Shown: one piece after another, positions 36,375 to 44,698 of the stretch
Layout: the number at the start of each line of letters is the position of its first letter
Numbering within the stretch: the first letter of the stretch is position 1
Origin: Cylindrospermum stagnale PCC 7417
GTDB lineage: Bacteria; Cyanobacteriota; Cyanobacteriia; Cyanobacteriales; Nostocaceae
Reading direction: 5' to 3'
Assembly: GCF_000317535.1 (NCBI RefSeq)
Contig: NC_019757.1
Span: forward strand, 347,001 to 411,000
DNA: 64,000 nucleotides
The notes under the pieces: model-generated
Told to the model about the DNA's origin: nothing
The model's input: the letters and a program-made list of their open reading frames with translations, nothing else
Database searches by the model: none
Position numbers and translations under genes: made by a program

Positions 36375-37037
36375 ATGGACATTTCCCCCATCAAGGCTGT
36401 TCAAGCCCCCTATTACGGCGATAACTTCTACCGGACACCGCCGCCAGATTTACCTTCCCTACTGTTGAAGGAGCGAATCGTCTATCTTGGGATGCCACTG
36501 GTACCTGCTGTCACGGAATTGATCGTCGCCGAATTGCTATATTTACAGTCCGACGACCCCGAAAAGCCAATCAAAATCTACATCAACTCCACCGGTACCT
36601 CCGGTTACAGTGGCGAACCCATTGGCTTTGAAACAGAAGCTTTCGCCATCTTTGACACCATGAAGTATATCAAGCCCCCCATCCACACTATCTGTGTCGG
36701 TTCAGCGATGGGTATGGCAGCGATGCTTCTCAGTGCTGGCACAAAAGGTTGCCGCGCCAGTTTACCCAACTCCTCCATTATCCTGCACCAGCCAAAGAGC
36801 TACGCCCAAGGACAAGCAACGGATATTCAAATTCGGGCGAGGGAAGTTTTGGTAAACAAGGGGTCAATAGTTGATATTTTGTCTCGCACCACCGGACAGG
36901 CAACCGAAAAAATTATCAAAGACATGGATCGTCTGTTATACATGACTCCTTACCAAGCTAAGGAGTATGGTCTGATTGACCGAGTCTTTGAAAAAGAAGA
37001 ACTCGCCAATCCCCCACTCCCTGCTAGCGTACTCTAA
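36375..37037 (+). CDS. clpR: ClpR, catalytically inactive ClpP-like subunit
   Basis: 220 residues from the ATG at 36375 (MDISPIKAVQAPYYGDN); an in-frame upstream start at 36306 adds a poor leader. It has the full ClpP fold. The active-site Ser is replaced: CVGLAASMG of the neighbour aligns with CVGSAMGMA, putting Gly at position 113. The His is kept (IILHQP) and the Asp region reads DMDRLLY instead of DMDRDFF, so the triad is incomplete. In cyanobacteria ClpR and ClpP3 form the mixed core that pairs with ClpC and is essential. The insertion TGTSGYSGEPIGFETEA near residue 75 is a ClpR hallmark. It is 84 bp upstream of clpP3 in one operon. Confidence 0.92.
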   Translation: MDISPIKAVQAPYYGDNFYRTPPPDLPSLLLKERIVYLGMPLVPAVTELIVAELLYLQSDDPEKPIKIYINSTGTSGYSGEPIGFETEAFAIFDTMKYIKPPIHTICVGSAMGMAAMLLSAGTKGCRASLPNSSIILHQPKSYAQGQATDIQIRAREVLVNKGSIVDILSRTTGQATEKIIKDMDRLLYMTPYQAKEYGLIDRVFEKEELANPPLPASVL

Positions 37038-37071
37038 ATCGTCACGAGTCATTTGTCTTTGATAGTTCACC

Positions 37072-37104
37072 AATGGCTAATGACTAATGACTAATAACTA
37101 ATTA
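37072..37104. repeat. Heptamer STRR in the clpR-clpP3 spacer
   Basis: Tandem heptamers of the type AATGACT, a class of short tandem repeat common in Nostocales. They lie between clpR and clpP3 and may change the spacing between strains. Confidence 0.75.
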
Positions 37105-37121
37105 CAAACGGAGTAACGAAG

Positions 37122-37715
37122 ATGCCTATAGGCGTGCCTAAAGTCCCTTACCGGATGCCCGGTGGTCAGTATACAGATTGGATTAGCATCTACGATCGCC
37201 TTTACCGGGAGAGAATTATCTTCCTGGGGCGGGATATTGATGACGAAATTGCCAACCAAATTATCGCTGTCTTGCTGTATCTGGACTCTGATGATCCAGG
37301 TAAAGACATCTTTTTATACATCAATTCCCCAGGTGGCATGGTCACCTCTGGCTTGGCAATTTATGACACGATGCAACACATCAAATCTGATGTGGTAACA
37401 ATTTGCGTCGGTTTGGCGGCTTCAATGGGATCTTTCCTACTAGCAGCTGGTACCAAGGGCAAACGGATGGCTTTGCCCCACTCGCGGATTATGATCCACC
37501 AACCTTCTGGTGGCACCCGTGGGCAAGCAAGCGATATCGAAATTGAAGCTAGAGAGATTCTCCGGATTCGTCACCAACTGAATCAAATTTATGCTGACAA
37601 CACCGGTCAAATCATCACCAAGATTGAAAAGGACATGGATCGCGACTTTTTCATGTCTGCCCAAGAGGCTAAAGAATACGGTCTGATTGACCGTGTGATT
37701 GAAGAGCGTCCGTAA
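37122..37715 (+). CDS. clpP3: ATP-dependent Clp protease proteolytic subunit (ClpP3)
   Basis: 197 residues. The complete Ser-His-Asp triad is visible: S101 (LAASMGSF), H126 ([10 protein letters not shown]) and D175 (DMDRDFFMS). It begins [20 protein letters not shown], the typical N-terminus of cyanobacterial ClpP3. It combines with ClpR as the two-subunit ring that degrades proteins delivered by ClpC. The start is preceded by ACGGAG at 37109-37114. Cytoplasmic. The operon is clpR-clpP3; a possible hairpin follows near 37730-37790. Confidence 0.95.
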   Translation: MPIGVPKVPYRMPGGQYTDWISIYDRLYRERIIFLGRDIDDEIANQIIAVLLYLDSDDPGKDIFLYINSPGGMVTSGLAIYDTMQHIKSDVVTICVGLAASMGSFLLAAGTKGKRMALPHSRIMIHQPSGGTRGQASDIEIEAREILRIRHQLNQIYADNTGQIITKIEKDMDRDFFMSAQEAKEYGLIDRVIEERP

Positions 37716-37895
37716 CGTTTTAGCCGTCAACTGGGAGGGAGATGAGGATAACTCCCTTTCTCCCCCTCATCCATCGCCCTCAAGACAAAGTGTCAAGTGA
37801 GAACTTGCAATTATAAAATTATTCTTTATCATTAAGAGTTCAAGCGTTTAGCTGATATCTAACTAACTTAATATTCGTGCTTGTAATAGCTGAAG

Positions 37896-38495
37896 ATGGA
37901 TCTCGGAGATTGCTACCGTTTATTGGGTTTAAGATCGGGGGCCTCTTTTGTCGAAATCAAAGCGTCTTACCGACGACTGGTGCAACAATATCATCCCGAT
38001 CTCAACCCAGATGATACAAAAGCTAAAGAAAAATTTATTGCTTTGACAGAGGCTTACAAACTCTTGCAGACGGTAGTATTGCCAGACAAGAAAGCCCAAA
38101 ATTCAGGTAAAGCGTCAATATCTGATGACATTAAAGTAACGCCCCCGCAGCCAGCACCATCGACAACAGCAGTACCACAGCCGGCGAATCTATCAGCAAT
38201 AGAACAGCGGCTGAAGTGGAAGACTTATGAACAGTTGCAGCGGTTTTTGCAAGAAAAACAGTTTCCCCAAGCGATCGCATTAGTCGAAGCTTTAGCGGCC
38301 CGGTTACCAACAGATGCAGAAGTTCGTCAGTGGCAAGCGATCGCCTATCAAATTTGGGGAAGGGCGCTAATTGGCGACAACCAGCTGCTCAAAGCCAGAA
38401 TTTATCTCAAAAAAGCCCTGAAGACAGACCCCAAGAACAAAACTCTGTGGCAAGAGGTGCAACGCGATTTCCAGCGCTTAGAGCAGATTTTTTAA
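37896..38495 (+). CDS. J-domain protein with C-terminal TPR-like helices
   Basis: 199 residues. The first ~65 residues are a J-domain: LGDCYRLLGLRSGASFVEIK, with the HPD tripeptide in QQYHPDLNPDD. A Pro/Ser-rich linker and a C-terminal helical repeat region (LLKARIYLKKALKTDPKNKT) that looks like TPR units follow. J-domains stimulate Hsp70 (DnaK) ATPase, and the TPR part may bind a client. Unlike full-length DnaJ it lacks the Gly/Phe and zinc-finger parts. Cytoplasmic, monocistronic. Confidence 0.88.
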   Translation: MDLGDCYRLLGLRSGASFVEIKASYRRLVQQYHPDLNPDDTKAKEKFIALTEAYKLLQTVVLPDKKAQNSGKASISDDIKVTPPQPAPSTTAVPQPANLSAIEQRLKWKTYEQLQRFLQEKQFPQAIALVEALAARLPTDAEVRQWQAIAYQIWGRALIGDNQLLKARIYLKKALKTDPKNKTLWQEVQRDFQRLEQIF

Positions 38496-38655
38496 GATTT
38501 TTTTTTACCTAATTTTCACAAATAAAGCATTTTTATGAAATTTGCTTCCCTGTTCTCTCTTTGCGTATTAGCACTGTGGACTTAGTGTATATTAATAGCT
38601 AGCCTAGATTAAGGTGCCAATGCAAAATAAGACTGACAAATAAGGCAGTTTACTA

Positions 38656-39135
38656 ATGTTTTACCGTCTGGCGCTAACCACTAGCTTAATGCTGGCCAGT
38701 GCCTTCGCTCTAGATCGTGCTGCCCTAGCTCAAAGCGTAGACATTCCCTTTAATGGGGTCGTTCCCATTCAAGCTACCTTCAGTACTCCTGTTATCGGTA
38801 CTGCTGAACCAAGTATTTCTGGCAGTTCTGATGAAACACCGACACAGTTGGAATCACAAACTCCTGCCACCATCGGCGTAGCAAGCAGCACCCCTACCAC
38901 TATTACTGTTTCACCTCCCCGCTTTGTCTCTGGGCCTACTAGCGATCCCCCAGGAACAACCTACATAGGATTTTTAACCTTTGGTTCAACCAGCGTTCGT
39001 AGTGATGTTGGTGGCGGAAGTGCAGCGTTGCCTACGGGTAGCACCAATTTGCAAGTAAATATGTTGGTAGAGCGGCCAGACTCGTTTACACCGGGAACTT
39101 ATACCTACGCAGTTACCTTAACTATTACTCCATAA
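38656..39135 (+). CDS. Exported pilin-like protein, paralogue 1
   Basis: 159 residues with a signal peptide (MFYRLALTTSLMLASAFALD, cleavage near LAQ). The mature protein begins SVDIPFNG and is Ser/Thr/Gly/Pro-rich with alternating beta strands. It ends YTYAVTLTITP, like the other two paralogues here. It has no cysteine, unlike those two. The layout fits an Ig-like pilin (spore coat U/chaperone-usher type) that would be held by a periplasmic chaperone and exported through an usher. First gene of the cluster. Confidence 0.65.
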   Translation: MFYRLALTTSLMLASAFALDRAALAQSVDIPFNGVVPIQATFSTPVIGTAEPSISGSSDETPTQLESQTPATIGVASSTPTTITVSPPRFVSGPTSDPPGTTYIGFLTFGSTSVRSDVGGGSAALPTGSTNLQVNMLVERPDSFTPGTYTYAVTLTITP

Positions 39136-39191
39136 GTGTTTTTCTTGTTAATGACTTGGTGCAATCCTAATTCCTGAAAAAGCATTTACAA

Positions 39192-39680
39192 ATGATTCGT
39201 CATTCTTTATTCACTGCTGCTTTGATACTTGCGGCTAGCGCTGCTGCTGCTCCCAAGACAATGGCACAAACTGTAGATATTCCTTTCGCTGGAACAGTCG
39301 GCGGTGGTTGTACCTTTGACACTCCCATTGCTGGGATTTTGGCAGTACAGGGCCCAGTCGGGACTCCAACAAGTCTCAGAGGTGACTCTTTTATTAATGG
39401 TGGATCTCGTGGCAAGGTCAATGTTGTCTGTAGTCAACCTGCAAGCCTGACTGTATCCCTACCAGTGCAGACAGGAGGGCCTACTTTCACACCAATTTTC
39501 TCAGATGCGTCTGTTGAGTCACCAGCTGGTGTTACTAGTTCCTTTCCTGGTTCTAGTCCTATCCCGCTTCCTTCTAATGCTACTGGCACTCCCTTGGAGG
39601 TGAAGATGTTTGTAGATAAGGGCAGCACTTTACAAGCAGGAAATTACCAGTACAACGTGACTCTGACGATTGTTCCGTAG
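39192..39680 (+). CDS. Exported pilin-like protein, paralogue 2
   Basis: 162 residues with signal peptide (MIRHSLFTAALILAASAAAA). The mature chain begins TVDIPFAGTVGGGCTFDTPI and has a second Cys in VNVVCSQPAS about 45 residues later, the spacing expected for the pilin A/B-strand disulfide. The C-terminal strand YQYNVTLTIVP matches its neighbours. It is 56 bp after paralogue 1 and 84 bp before paralogue 3. Probable fibre subunit of a chaperone-usher-type system; whether major or minor subunit is unknown. Confidence 0.72.
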   Translation: MIRHSLFTAALILAASAAAAPKTMAQTVDIPFAGTVGGGCTFDTPIAGILAVQGPVGTPTSLRGDSFINGGSRGKVNVVCSQPASLTVSLPVQTGGPTFTPIFSDASVESPAGVTSSFPGSSPIPLPSNATGTPLEVKMFVDKGSTLQAGNYQYNVTLTIVP

Positions 39681-39764
39681 TAGGTTCTCAAGTTCACATG
39701 ACTGAGTTTGATTATTCCTATTGATGACTCTGTACAACCCTAATTTTTGAAGAAGGATTTAAAA

Positions 39765-40283
39765 ATGATTCGTCGTTCTTTATTGACTGCTGCTTTCGTC
39801 CTTGTGGGTAGTGCTGCTGTAGCCGAGAGTGCCTTTGCTCAAATAGCTGGTCCAAGTATTGATGTTAACTTTACAGGAACTGTGCAAGGTATTTGTGGCT
39901 TCGGTGCTGTCACAAATGGCAACTTGGCTGCTGAAGGTTCCGGCCCAATAGGCGCTTATCAACTCAGTTCAGTAATCCCTGGCGGTTCAGCCGGTCAGGT
40001 GACAGTTAACTGCAACCAATCTGCTAACCTGCAAATCTCTAATCCCATTCAAACAGGAGGTCCTGGAGGAAATCAATCTGGGGCATCGGTCAGTTCACCT
40101 AACGGTTCTAGAAGTGTAGGCGTTCCTATTCCTTCTTTGCCTGGTGGTGGTACTGGTCCTCTGTTTCTCAATCCTGGTTCTACACCACTCACTGTAAATT
40201 TAGGAGTAGTACCATCTGCTGGTAATCCTTATTTACAGCCAGGAAACTACGCATATAAAGTGACCTTAACCGTCACACCATAG
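39765..40283 (+). CDS. Exported pilin-like protein, paralogue 3
   Basis: 172 residues from the ATG at 39765; a TTG at 39747 is rejected because the paralogue starts MIRHSL and this one MIRRSL, and GAAGAAGGA lies before it. The signal peptide ends near AFAQ. The mature protein holds SIDVNFTGTVQGICGFGAV and VTVNCNQSAN, giving the same Cys pair as paralogue 2. It has a Gly/Pro/Ser-rich middle and ends YAYKVTLTVTP. Most similar to paralogue 2. Probable fibre subunit. Confidence 0.72.
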   Translation: MIRRSLLTAAFVLVGSAAVAESAFAQIAGPSIDVNFTGTVQGICGFGAVTNGNLAAEGSGPIGAYQLSSVIPGGSAGQVTVNCNQSANLQISNPIQTGGPGGNQSGASVSSPNGSRSVGVPIPSLPGGGTGPLFLNPGSTPLTVNLGVVPSAGNPYLQPGNYAYKVTLTVTP

Positions 40284-40362
40284 AATTTCTCAAGCTTGCT
40301 GCAAATAGGTTTTAAATATCTTGTCGTTGCCGGCAAGATATTTTCCTACAGTTATAAATTTA

Positions 40363-40535
40363 TAGGACTTACGCACCGTATAAATTTACCAAACCGGTAG
40401 GGTGCGTTCCCTAACGCACGAATTAGTCAGAGGATGCAACAAACCAGTAGGGTGCGTTCCCTAACGCACTTTCTTAGAACCTTTAATGACACAAACCATA
40501 CCCCATATCTGCTATTTCTTGTCCGTTAAGTCCTA
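40363..40535. mobile_element. MITE-like element between pilin and chaperone genes
   Basis: Ends TAGGACTTACGCAC (40363-40376) and the imperfect complement CGTTAAGTCCTA (40524-40535). Inside are two copies of a palindromic unit beginning GTAGGGTGCGTTCCC, at 40396-40419 and 40447-40469. No coding capacity. A related element lies at 53884-54013. Confidence 0.6.
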
Positions 40536-40616
40536 ATTTATCTGTAGGACAAGAATTTTCTCTCGTATTTGGGAACTATAAATTCACTGCTAGATTTATT
40601 TGCCGTCATCATCAAT

Positions 40617-41441
40617 ATGTTTCGTCATAATTGGTTTTCTCTAGCTCTTGGCGCTAGTTTATCTACCTTAGTTCTGTTTCCTAGTGCTGCTAAAGCACAA
40701 ATGAGTGTTTCTCCCCTGGTGATTGAGGCCAAAGCCGAACGGGGACAAGCCCAAGGAATAATCACGGTGACAAATACCAGCAATACTCCCTCTCGTGTTC
40801 GTGTTTACGCACAACCTTTCACATATAGCCGCGATACAGGGTTTCAAACTTTACCCGATAGTCCCAGTGACTTGACGAATTATCTGCAATTTTCGCCCCG
40901 TGAGTTGACAATCAAACCGGGAGAAAGTCGCCGAGTGCGTCTCATTAGTCGCTTGGCTCCTAATTTACCTGATGGGGAATATCGAGCGGTAGTGTTTAAT
41001 GAAACCCTCACCGAAGCTAAGGATGATGCTGGGAATAATGTGGCTTTGGTGGCGCGAATTGGCGTGACATTTTATGTCAGAAAAGGCAATCTTTCTCCCG
41101 ACTTAGCGGTTGATAATGCCAGTTTGAATCCAGAGCAAAAACAAATTCAACTTTTAATTCGCAATAGCGGACAAGCAACTGTTCGCCCTAGTGTAATTTG
41201 GACGTTACGCCGTGGGGAAACTGTTGTTAAGACTGGGCAGGTAGAGGCTAGTGCTGTGGTGGCAAATAGCGATCGCCATTTTTTATTAAATTATCCCAGC
41301 AAAGACCAGCCAGCCCTAACGAATGGCGAATATCAGCTTAGTGGAGAATTGACATGGGGAGAAGATAACAAAAAAACTAAGTTGCCATTCAATGTAAATG
41401 TTGCCATTCCCGCCCAATCTCCTACATCCAATAAGAAATAA
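40617..41441 (+). CDS. PapD-like periplasmic pilus chaperone
   Basis: 274 residues from the ATG at 40617 with signal peptide (FRHNWFSLALGASLSTLVLF, cleavage after AKA). Two Ig-like domains are seen. The first contains QGIITVTNTSNTPSRVRVYA, FSPRELTIKPGESRRVRLIS and PDGEYRAVVF. These match the FimC/PapD-type beta-strands, including the conserved Pro-Gly turn and Arg-rich strand that holds pilin C-termini. The second domain is VRPSVIWTLRRGETVVKTGQ. Role: capture and fold the pilin-like neighbours in the periplasm and bring them to the usher. Its 3' end overlaps the usher gene by 44 bp. Confidence 0.82.
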   Translation: MFRHNWFSLALGASLSTLVLFPSAAKAQMSVSPLVIEAKAERGQAQGIITVTNTSNTPSRVRVYAQPFTYSRDTGFQTLPDSPSDLTNYLQFSPRELTIKPGESRRVRLISRLAPNLPDGEYRAVVFNETLTEAKDDAGNNVALVARIGVTFYVRKGNLSPDLAVDNASLNPEQKQIQLLIRNSGQATVRPSVIWTLRRGETVVKTGQVEASAVVANSDRHFLLNYPSKDQPALTNGEYQLSGELTWGEDNKKTKLPFNVNVAIPAQSPTSNKK

Positions 41442-44046
41442 GATTATTCTGCTTGCCGTAATTCCTATTATCTGCCAAATTATTATCACCCCAGCTAGGG
41501 CAGATAATTCGATTATTACCAATCCCCAAAATATCCAATTACCCGATAAAACAGGGGAATTTATCGTATTTCCCGTCGGTTTAAATCTGGGTAAACGCAA
41601 TGTTAATCCTAGTGTTTTGGTGCGGGGAAAAGAAGATGGTTCTCAGTCAATTAATTTTGAGAATTGGCTGTTACCTTATGACACTATAATTCAAGCTTTG
41701 AAATTAAATGTCACAACTTTACCAGATGGTCAATTAGAACTGCGATCACCTGGTGTTGTGACTCGCATCGACCCAAAAAAACTTCGTACTGATCCAGAAC
41801 TGGGATTAGTCTTGGCAATACAAGATTTACAAACTCTATTTGGAGTTACAGCAAAATTCGATATCAACGAATACGCCATTATTTTAGATGTTCCTTGGTT
41901 GAATCAATCTAGTAGTCAACAAATAGAAAAAGAACCGCTGATTCAACTAGCCGGATTACCCAAGATTACCCCAGCAAATTTTAGTGTAGCAGCAATTGAA
42001 CAAAAGGTAACTGCTACTGGTGGTGACATTACCCCAACAACTTATAGAGGTGATTTAATTGCTGTCGGTAGCGCTTTTGGTGGTTCCTGGTTCCTTCGCA
42101 CCAATCAACCAAATTTAGAAGATCAGCAAACTTGGAATATTGGCGAGGCGCAGTTTTTGCGACAAACTAATTACACTGATTATTTTGTTGGTTCTCAGCC
42201 AACTTTTTGGCGAAGTCAAGGAACAGGAAATTATTGGGGTTTCACATATATTCAAAGACAAGGATTTACACCGCCTCAACCCTTCAGCGGTGGTTTTGTC
42301 GATCCTCGTCAACGGCTACAAGCAGCAGCGATTGGACGCACTATTTCTGGTAAAGCTGAACCAGGTACTTTGGTGAGACTAGTACAAGGTTTTGGCGAAC
42401 GCGCAATTGCCGAAATTTTAGTTGATTCCTCAGGGATTTATCGCTTTGACAATATTAAAACTGATAATCAATTTTTCAGCAGCAATTATCGCGTTTTATT
42501 ATATCCCCAAGGGCGACTCACAGCCCAACCAGAGATTCGCGAGGCGGCTTACTCGACAGTTCCAGGACAATTACCCGCAGGTGCTTCAGCGTTGATAGTT
42601 TCTAGTGGGTTGCAGCGGGACTTTTTGGGAAATCAAAGTCTGTTAGGCAACTTTGCTAATTTTCGGGGGGGAATTGCTGGGCGTTGGGGTTTATCGGAGA
42701 ATTTAACGGTAGGCTTAGGTGCAATATACGACGAATCGTCTAAAGCCTTAGCAGAATTATTTTATCGTCCGACAAACTTGCCCTTCCAGGTAGCAGTGTC
42801 AGCACTGATGGGTAGTGAGTGGGATATAAACGCAGATATTCGCTACGATCCATCTACTAATTTAAGTGCTGCATTCACAAGCGATCGCTTCTCTAACCGT
42901 TTTAATCTCAATTGGCGAGTTTTTCCTAGCCTCAGCTTATTTACCCTGACAGACTCCCGTGATGCGACATCTGGGGGTGTGCAAATAAACTTAAGTGGCA
43001 AAGATATCTTTACTTTTGCCCGTGTTAGCTTCGATAGTAAAAATCGGTTGCGGTGGAATTTGCAGCAACGGCTGGGTAAATTAGAACTAACACAGCGGGG
43101 AAATGAAATTGGCACTTTGTCGGAACTCACCTACAAGTTATCGACAAATAGCTTGTTGGATTCAGGAAACACCCTGCTGTTAAGTTACGAAACCAGCAAT
43201 CAACTCCGCAGCGACAATTTACTAAACTTGGGTTGGCGCTATCGTTCAGAAAATAGAGCAATTGATGGTAATTTTCTTTGGGAAGTGCAGCTAGGTTATG
43301 GCATTGGTTCCCAAGGTAACGGCTTAATTGCGGCATTAGGAACAACAGTGTTACCGGGTTTGCTGTTGCGTGGACGTTATCAAGGAGTATCGCTAACGAA
43401 CGAACAAGCAACCTTTAGTCTAGACTTAGTTTCTGGTTTGAGCTTACAACAAGGCATCACCCCAAGCGATCGCCGTTCGGAATACTTTCGCACCCAAGGC
43501 GGTTTGTTGATTCAACCCTTCTTTGACGGCAATAATAACGGCAAACGCGATGCTGGGGAAGAAGTCTATGTCAAAAACCCAGAAACTCTACTAACCATCA
43601 ATAATCGTTCCATCAAATCTTTTCAACCAGATATCCAAGGCGATGATCGCATTTTATTACGGATGCCACCAGGAACTTACCGCCTCGATTTAGATCCCGC
43701 AGGTTTCCCCCCCGATTGGCAAGCTACAGTTGAGGCATTAGCGATAGATGTCGTCGCTGGCAGTTATACCCCTGTAGTCATCCCACTGATTCGAGCTTAC
43801 ACACGTTCGGGCGTTGTCACCGATGCCCAAGGTAAGGCAGTTGCCGGCGCACGGGTAGAAGCAATACAACAGGAACAGGGAACGCGGCGTTTTTCTGTCA
43901 CCAACGGGGCTGGAGTATATTATTTAGAAGGTTTACCACAGGGTAACTATAGCTTGCAAATCAACGGTAAATCAGTTGCTAGCTTGAAACTAGAGCAATC
44001 CTCAGAACCATTTCAAGAACTAAATCTGCAACAACCCTCTAATTAG
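41398..44046 (+). CDS. Usher-like outer-membrane protein of a chaperone-usher-type system
   Basis: 882 residues. The signal peptide is near residues 15-35 (NKIILLAVIPIICQIIITPA, cleavage before DN). An N-terminal domain with beta strands follows (about 40-180). A long middle region with alternating hydrophobic/aromatic strands has the density expected for an outer-membrane beta-barrel (about 200-680). A late Ca-binding-like DGNNNGKRDAGEEVY and a carboxypeptidase-regulatory-like Ig domain (VVTDAQGKAVAGARVEAIQQ) form the C-terminus. Gene order (pilins, PapD-like chaperone, usher) and size match chaperone-usher systems. The barrel sequence is divergent from FimD/PapC, so the name is usher-like. 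The start at 41398 gives the signal peptide and overlaps the chaperone gene. Confidence 0.72.
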   Translation: MLPFPPNLLHPIRNKIILLAVIPIICQIIITPARADNSIITNPQNIQLPDKTGEFIVFPVGLNLGKRNVNPSVLVRGKEDGSQSINFENWLLPYDTIIQALKLNVTTLPDGQLELRSPGVVTRIDPKKLRTDPELGLVLAIQDLQTLFGVTAKFDINEYAIILDVPWLNQSSSQQIEKEPLIQLAGLPKITPANFSVAAIEQKVTATGGDITPTTYRGDLIAVGSAFGGSWFLRTNQPNLEDQQTWNIGEAQFLRQTNYTDYFVGSQPTFWRSQGTGNYWGFTYIQRQGFTPPQPFSGGFVDPRQRLQAAAIGRTISGKAEPGTLVRLVQGFGERAIAEILVDSSGIYRFDNIKTDNQFFSSNYRVLLYPQGRLTAQPEIREAAYSTVPGQLPAGASALIVSSGLQRDFLGNQSLLGNFANFRGGIAGRWGLSENLTVGLGAIYDESSKALAELFYRPTNLPFQVAVSALMGSEWDINADIRYDPSTNLSAAFTSDRFSNRFNLNWRVFPSLSLFTLTDSRDATSGGVQINLSGKDIFTFARVSFDSKNRLRWNLQQRLGKLELTQRGNEIGTLSELTYKLSTNSLLDSGNTLLLSYETSNQLRSDNLLNLGWRYRSENRAIDGNFLWEVQLGYGIGSQGNGLIAALGTTVLPGLLLRGRYQGVSLTNEQATFSLDLVSGLSLQQGITPSDRRSEYFRTQGGLLIQPFFDGNNNGKRDAGEEVYVKNPETLLTINNRSIKSFQPDIQGDDRILLRMPPGTYRLDLDPAGFPPDWQATVEALAIDVVAGSYTPVVIPLIRAYTRSGVVTDAQGKAVAGARVEAIQQEQGTRRFSVTNGAGVYYLEGLPQGNYSLQINGKSVASLKLEQSSEPFQELNLQQPSN

Positions 44047-44115
44047 AATTACAGCGATTTTCGGGTAAATAAACCACGCAGTAGGGAACATTGCTCATAT
44101 TTAGATTAAGCCGAG

Positions 44116-44310
44116 ATGATCTGGAACCAAATTTATCACTTACCGTCACCTAGCAATAATGATGCCTGTGACTATCTCCTAGGGCGCAACTTGGTAAGTT
44201 TGGTAGTAGCCATAGCTTGTGCAGTCGTCGCCAGCTTTATCGCCTCTAGACAGCAGCTAAGTTTCATCGTCACGTTGGCTAATTTTGCCGTCAAGCCTTT
44301 TAGTGTGTAA
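44116..44310 (+). CDS. Small hypothetical protein, possible membrane segment
   Basis: 64 residues with one hydrophobic stretch (LVSLVVAIACAVVASFIA) near residues 27-44. It lies 69 bp after the usher in the same direction. Codon composition is weak and there is no clear Shine-Dalgarno, so it may not be real. No family recognised. Confidence 0.3.
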   Translation: MIWNQIYHLPSPSNNDACDYLLGRNLVSLVVAIACAVVASFIASRQQLSFIVTLANFAVKPFSV

Positions 44311-44430
44311 AGTTGAGACAGCAGTAACCAGTTCTGGATATCTAGCTACAGCTATTCTGCAAAAAAATTTCCAGTGTTAGCAACTGCAATTAAGGTTATG
44401 CAAGTACATCAGAGTTCTCTAGTCAAGATT

Positions 44431-44673
44431 ATGGAGCAAAATCAGGATCATCAGCGCCGCGCCGCTGCTCAAGAGTTTCAGAAAGCTCTTGAGCAGTTGG
44501 AGGGTATCTTACAAGAAAATCCAACTGAGGATGAAGTAACACCAGGCTTGCATACTGGTAATGCCAGTGATGAAGAATTGTGTGAAAACTTGGGGCTTAT
44601 TGATCTAGCTGCTTTTGAGGATGCAGTTGCTGATATCGAAAAATATCTAGAAGAAAGAACAAAAAGAAAGTAA
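44431..44673 (+). CDS. Hypothetical acidic protein
   Basis: 80 residues from the ATG at 44431 (MEQNQDHQRRAAAQEFQKAL); earlier in-frame ATG at 44398 would add 11 residues. Strongly helical and acidic, with Glu/Gln-rich N-terminus and a C-terminal helix ending in a basic tail (IEKYLEERTKRK). No membrane segment. Looks like a conserved small cyanobacterial protein but the family is not recognised. Convergent with trmH. Confidence 0.6.
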   Translation: MEQNQDHQRRAAAQEFQKALEQLEGILQENPTEDEVTPGLHTGNASDEELCENLGLIDLAAFEDAVADIEKYLEERTKRK

Positions 44674-44698
44674 GCCTTAAAAGATAAATTTTAATTGC

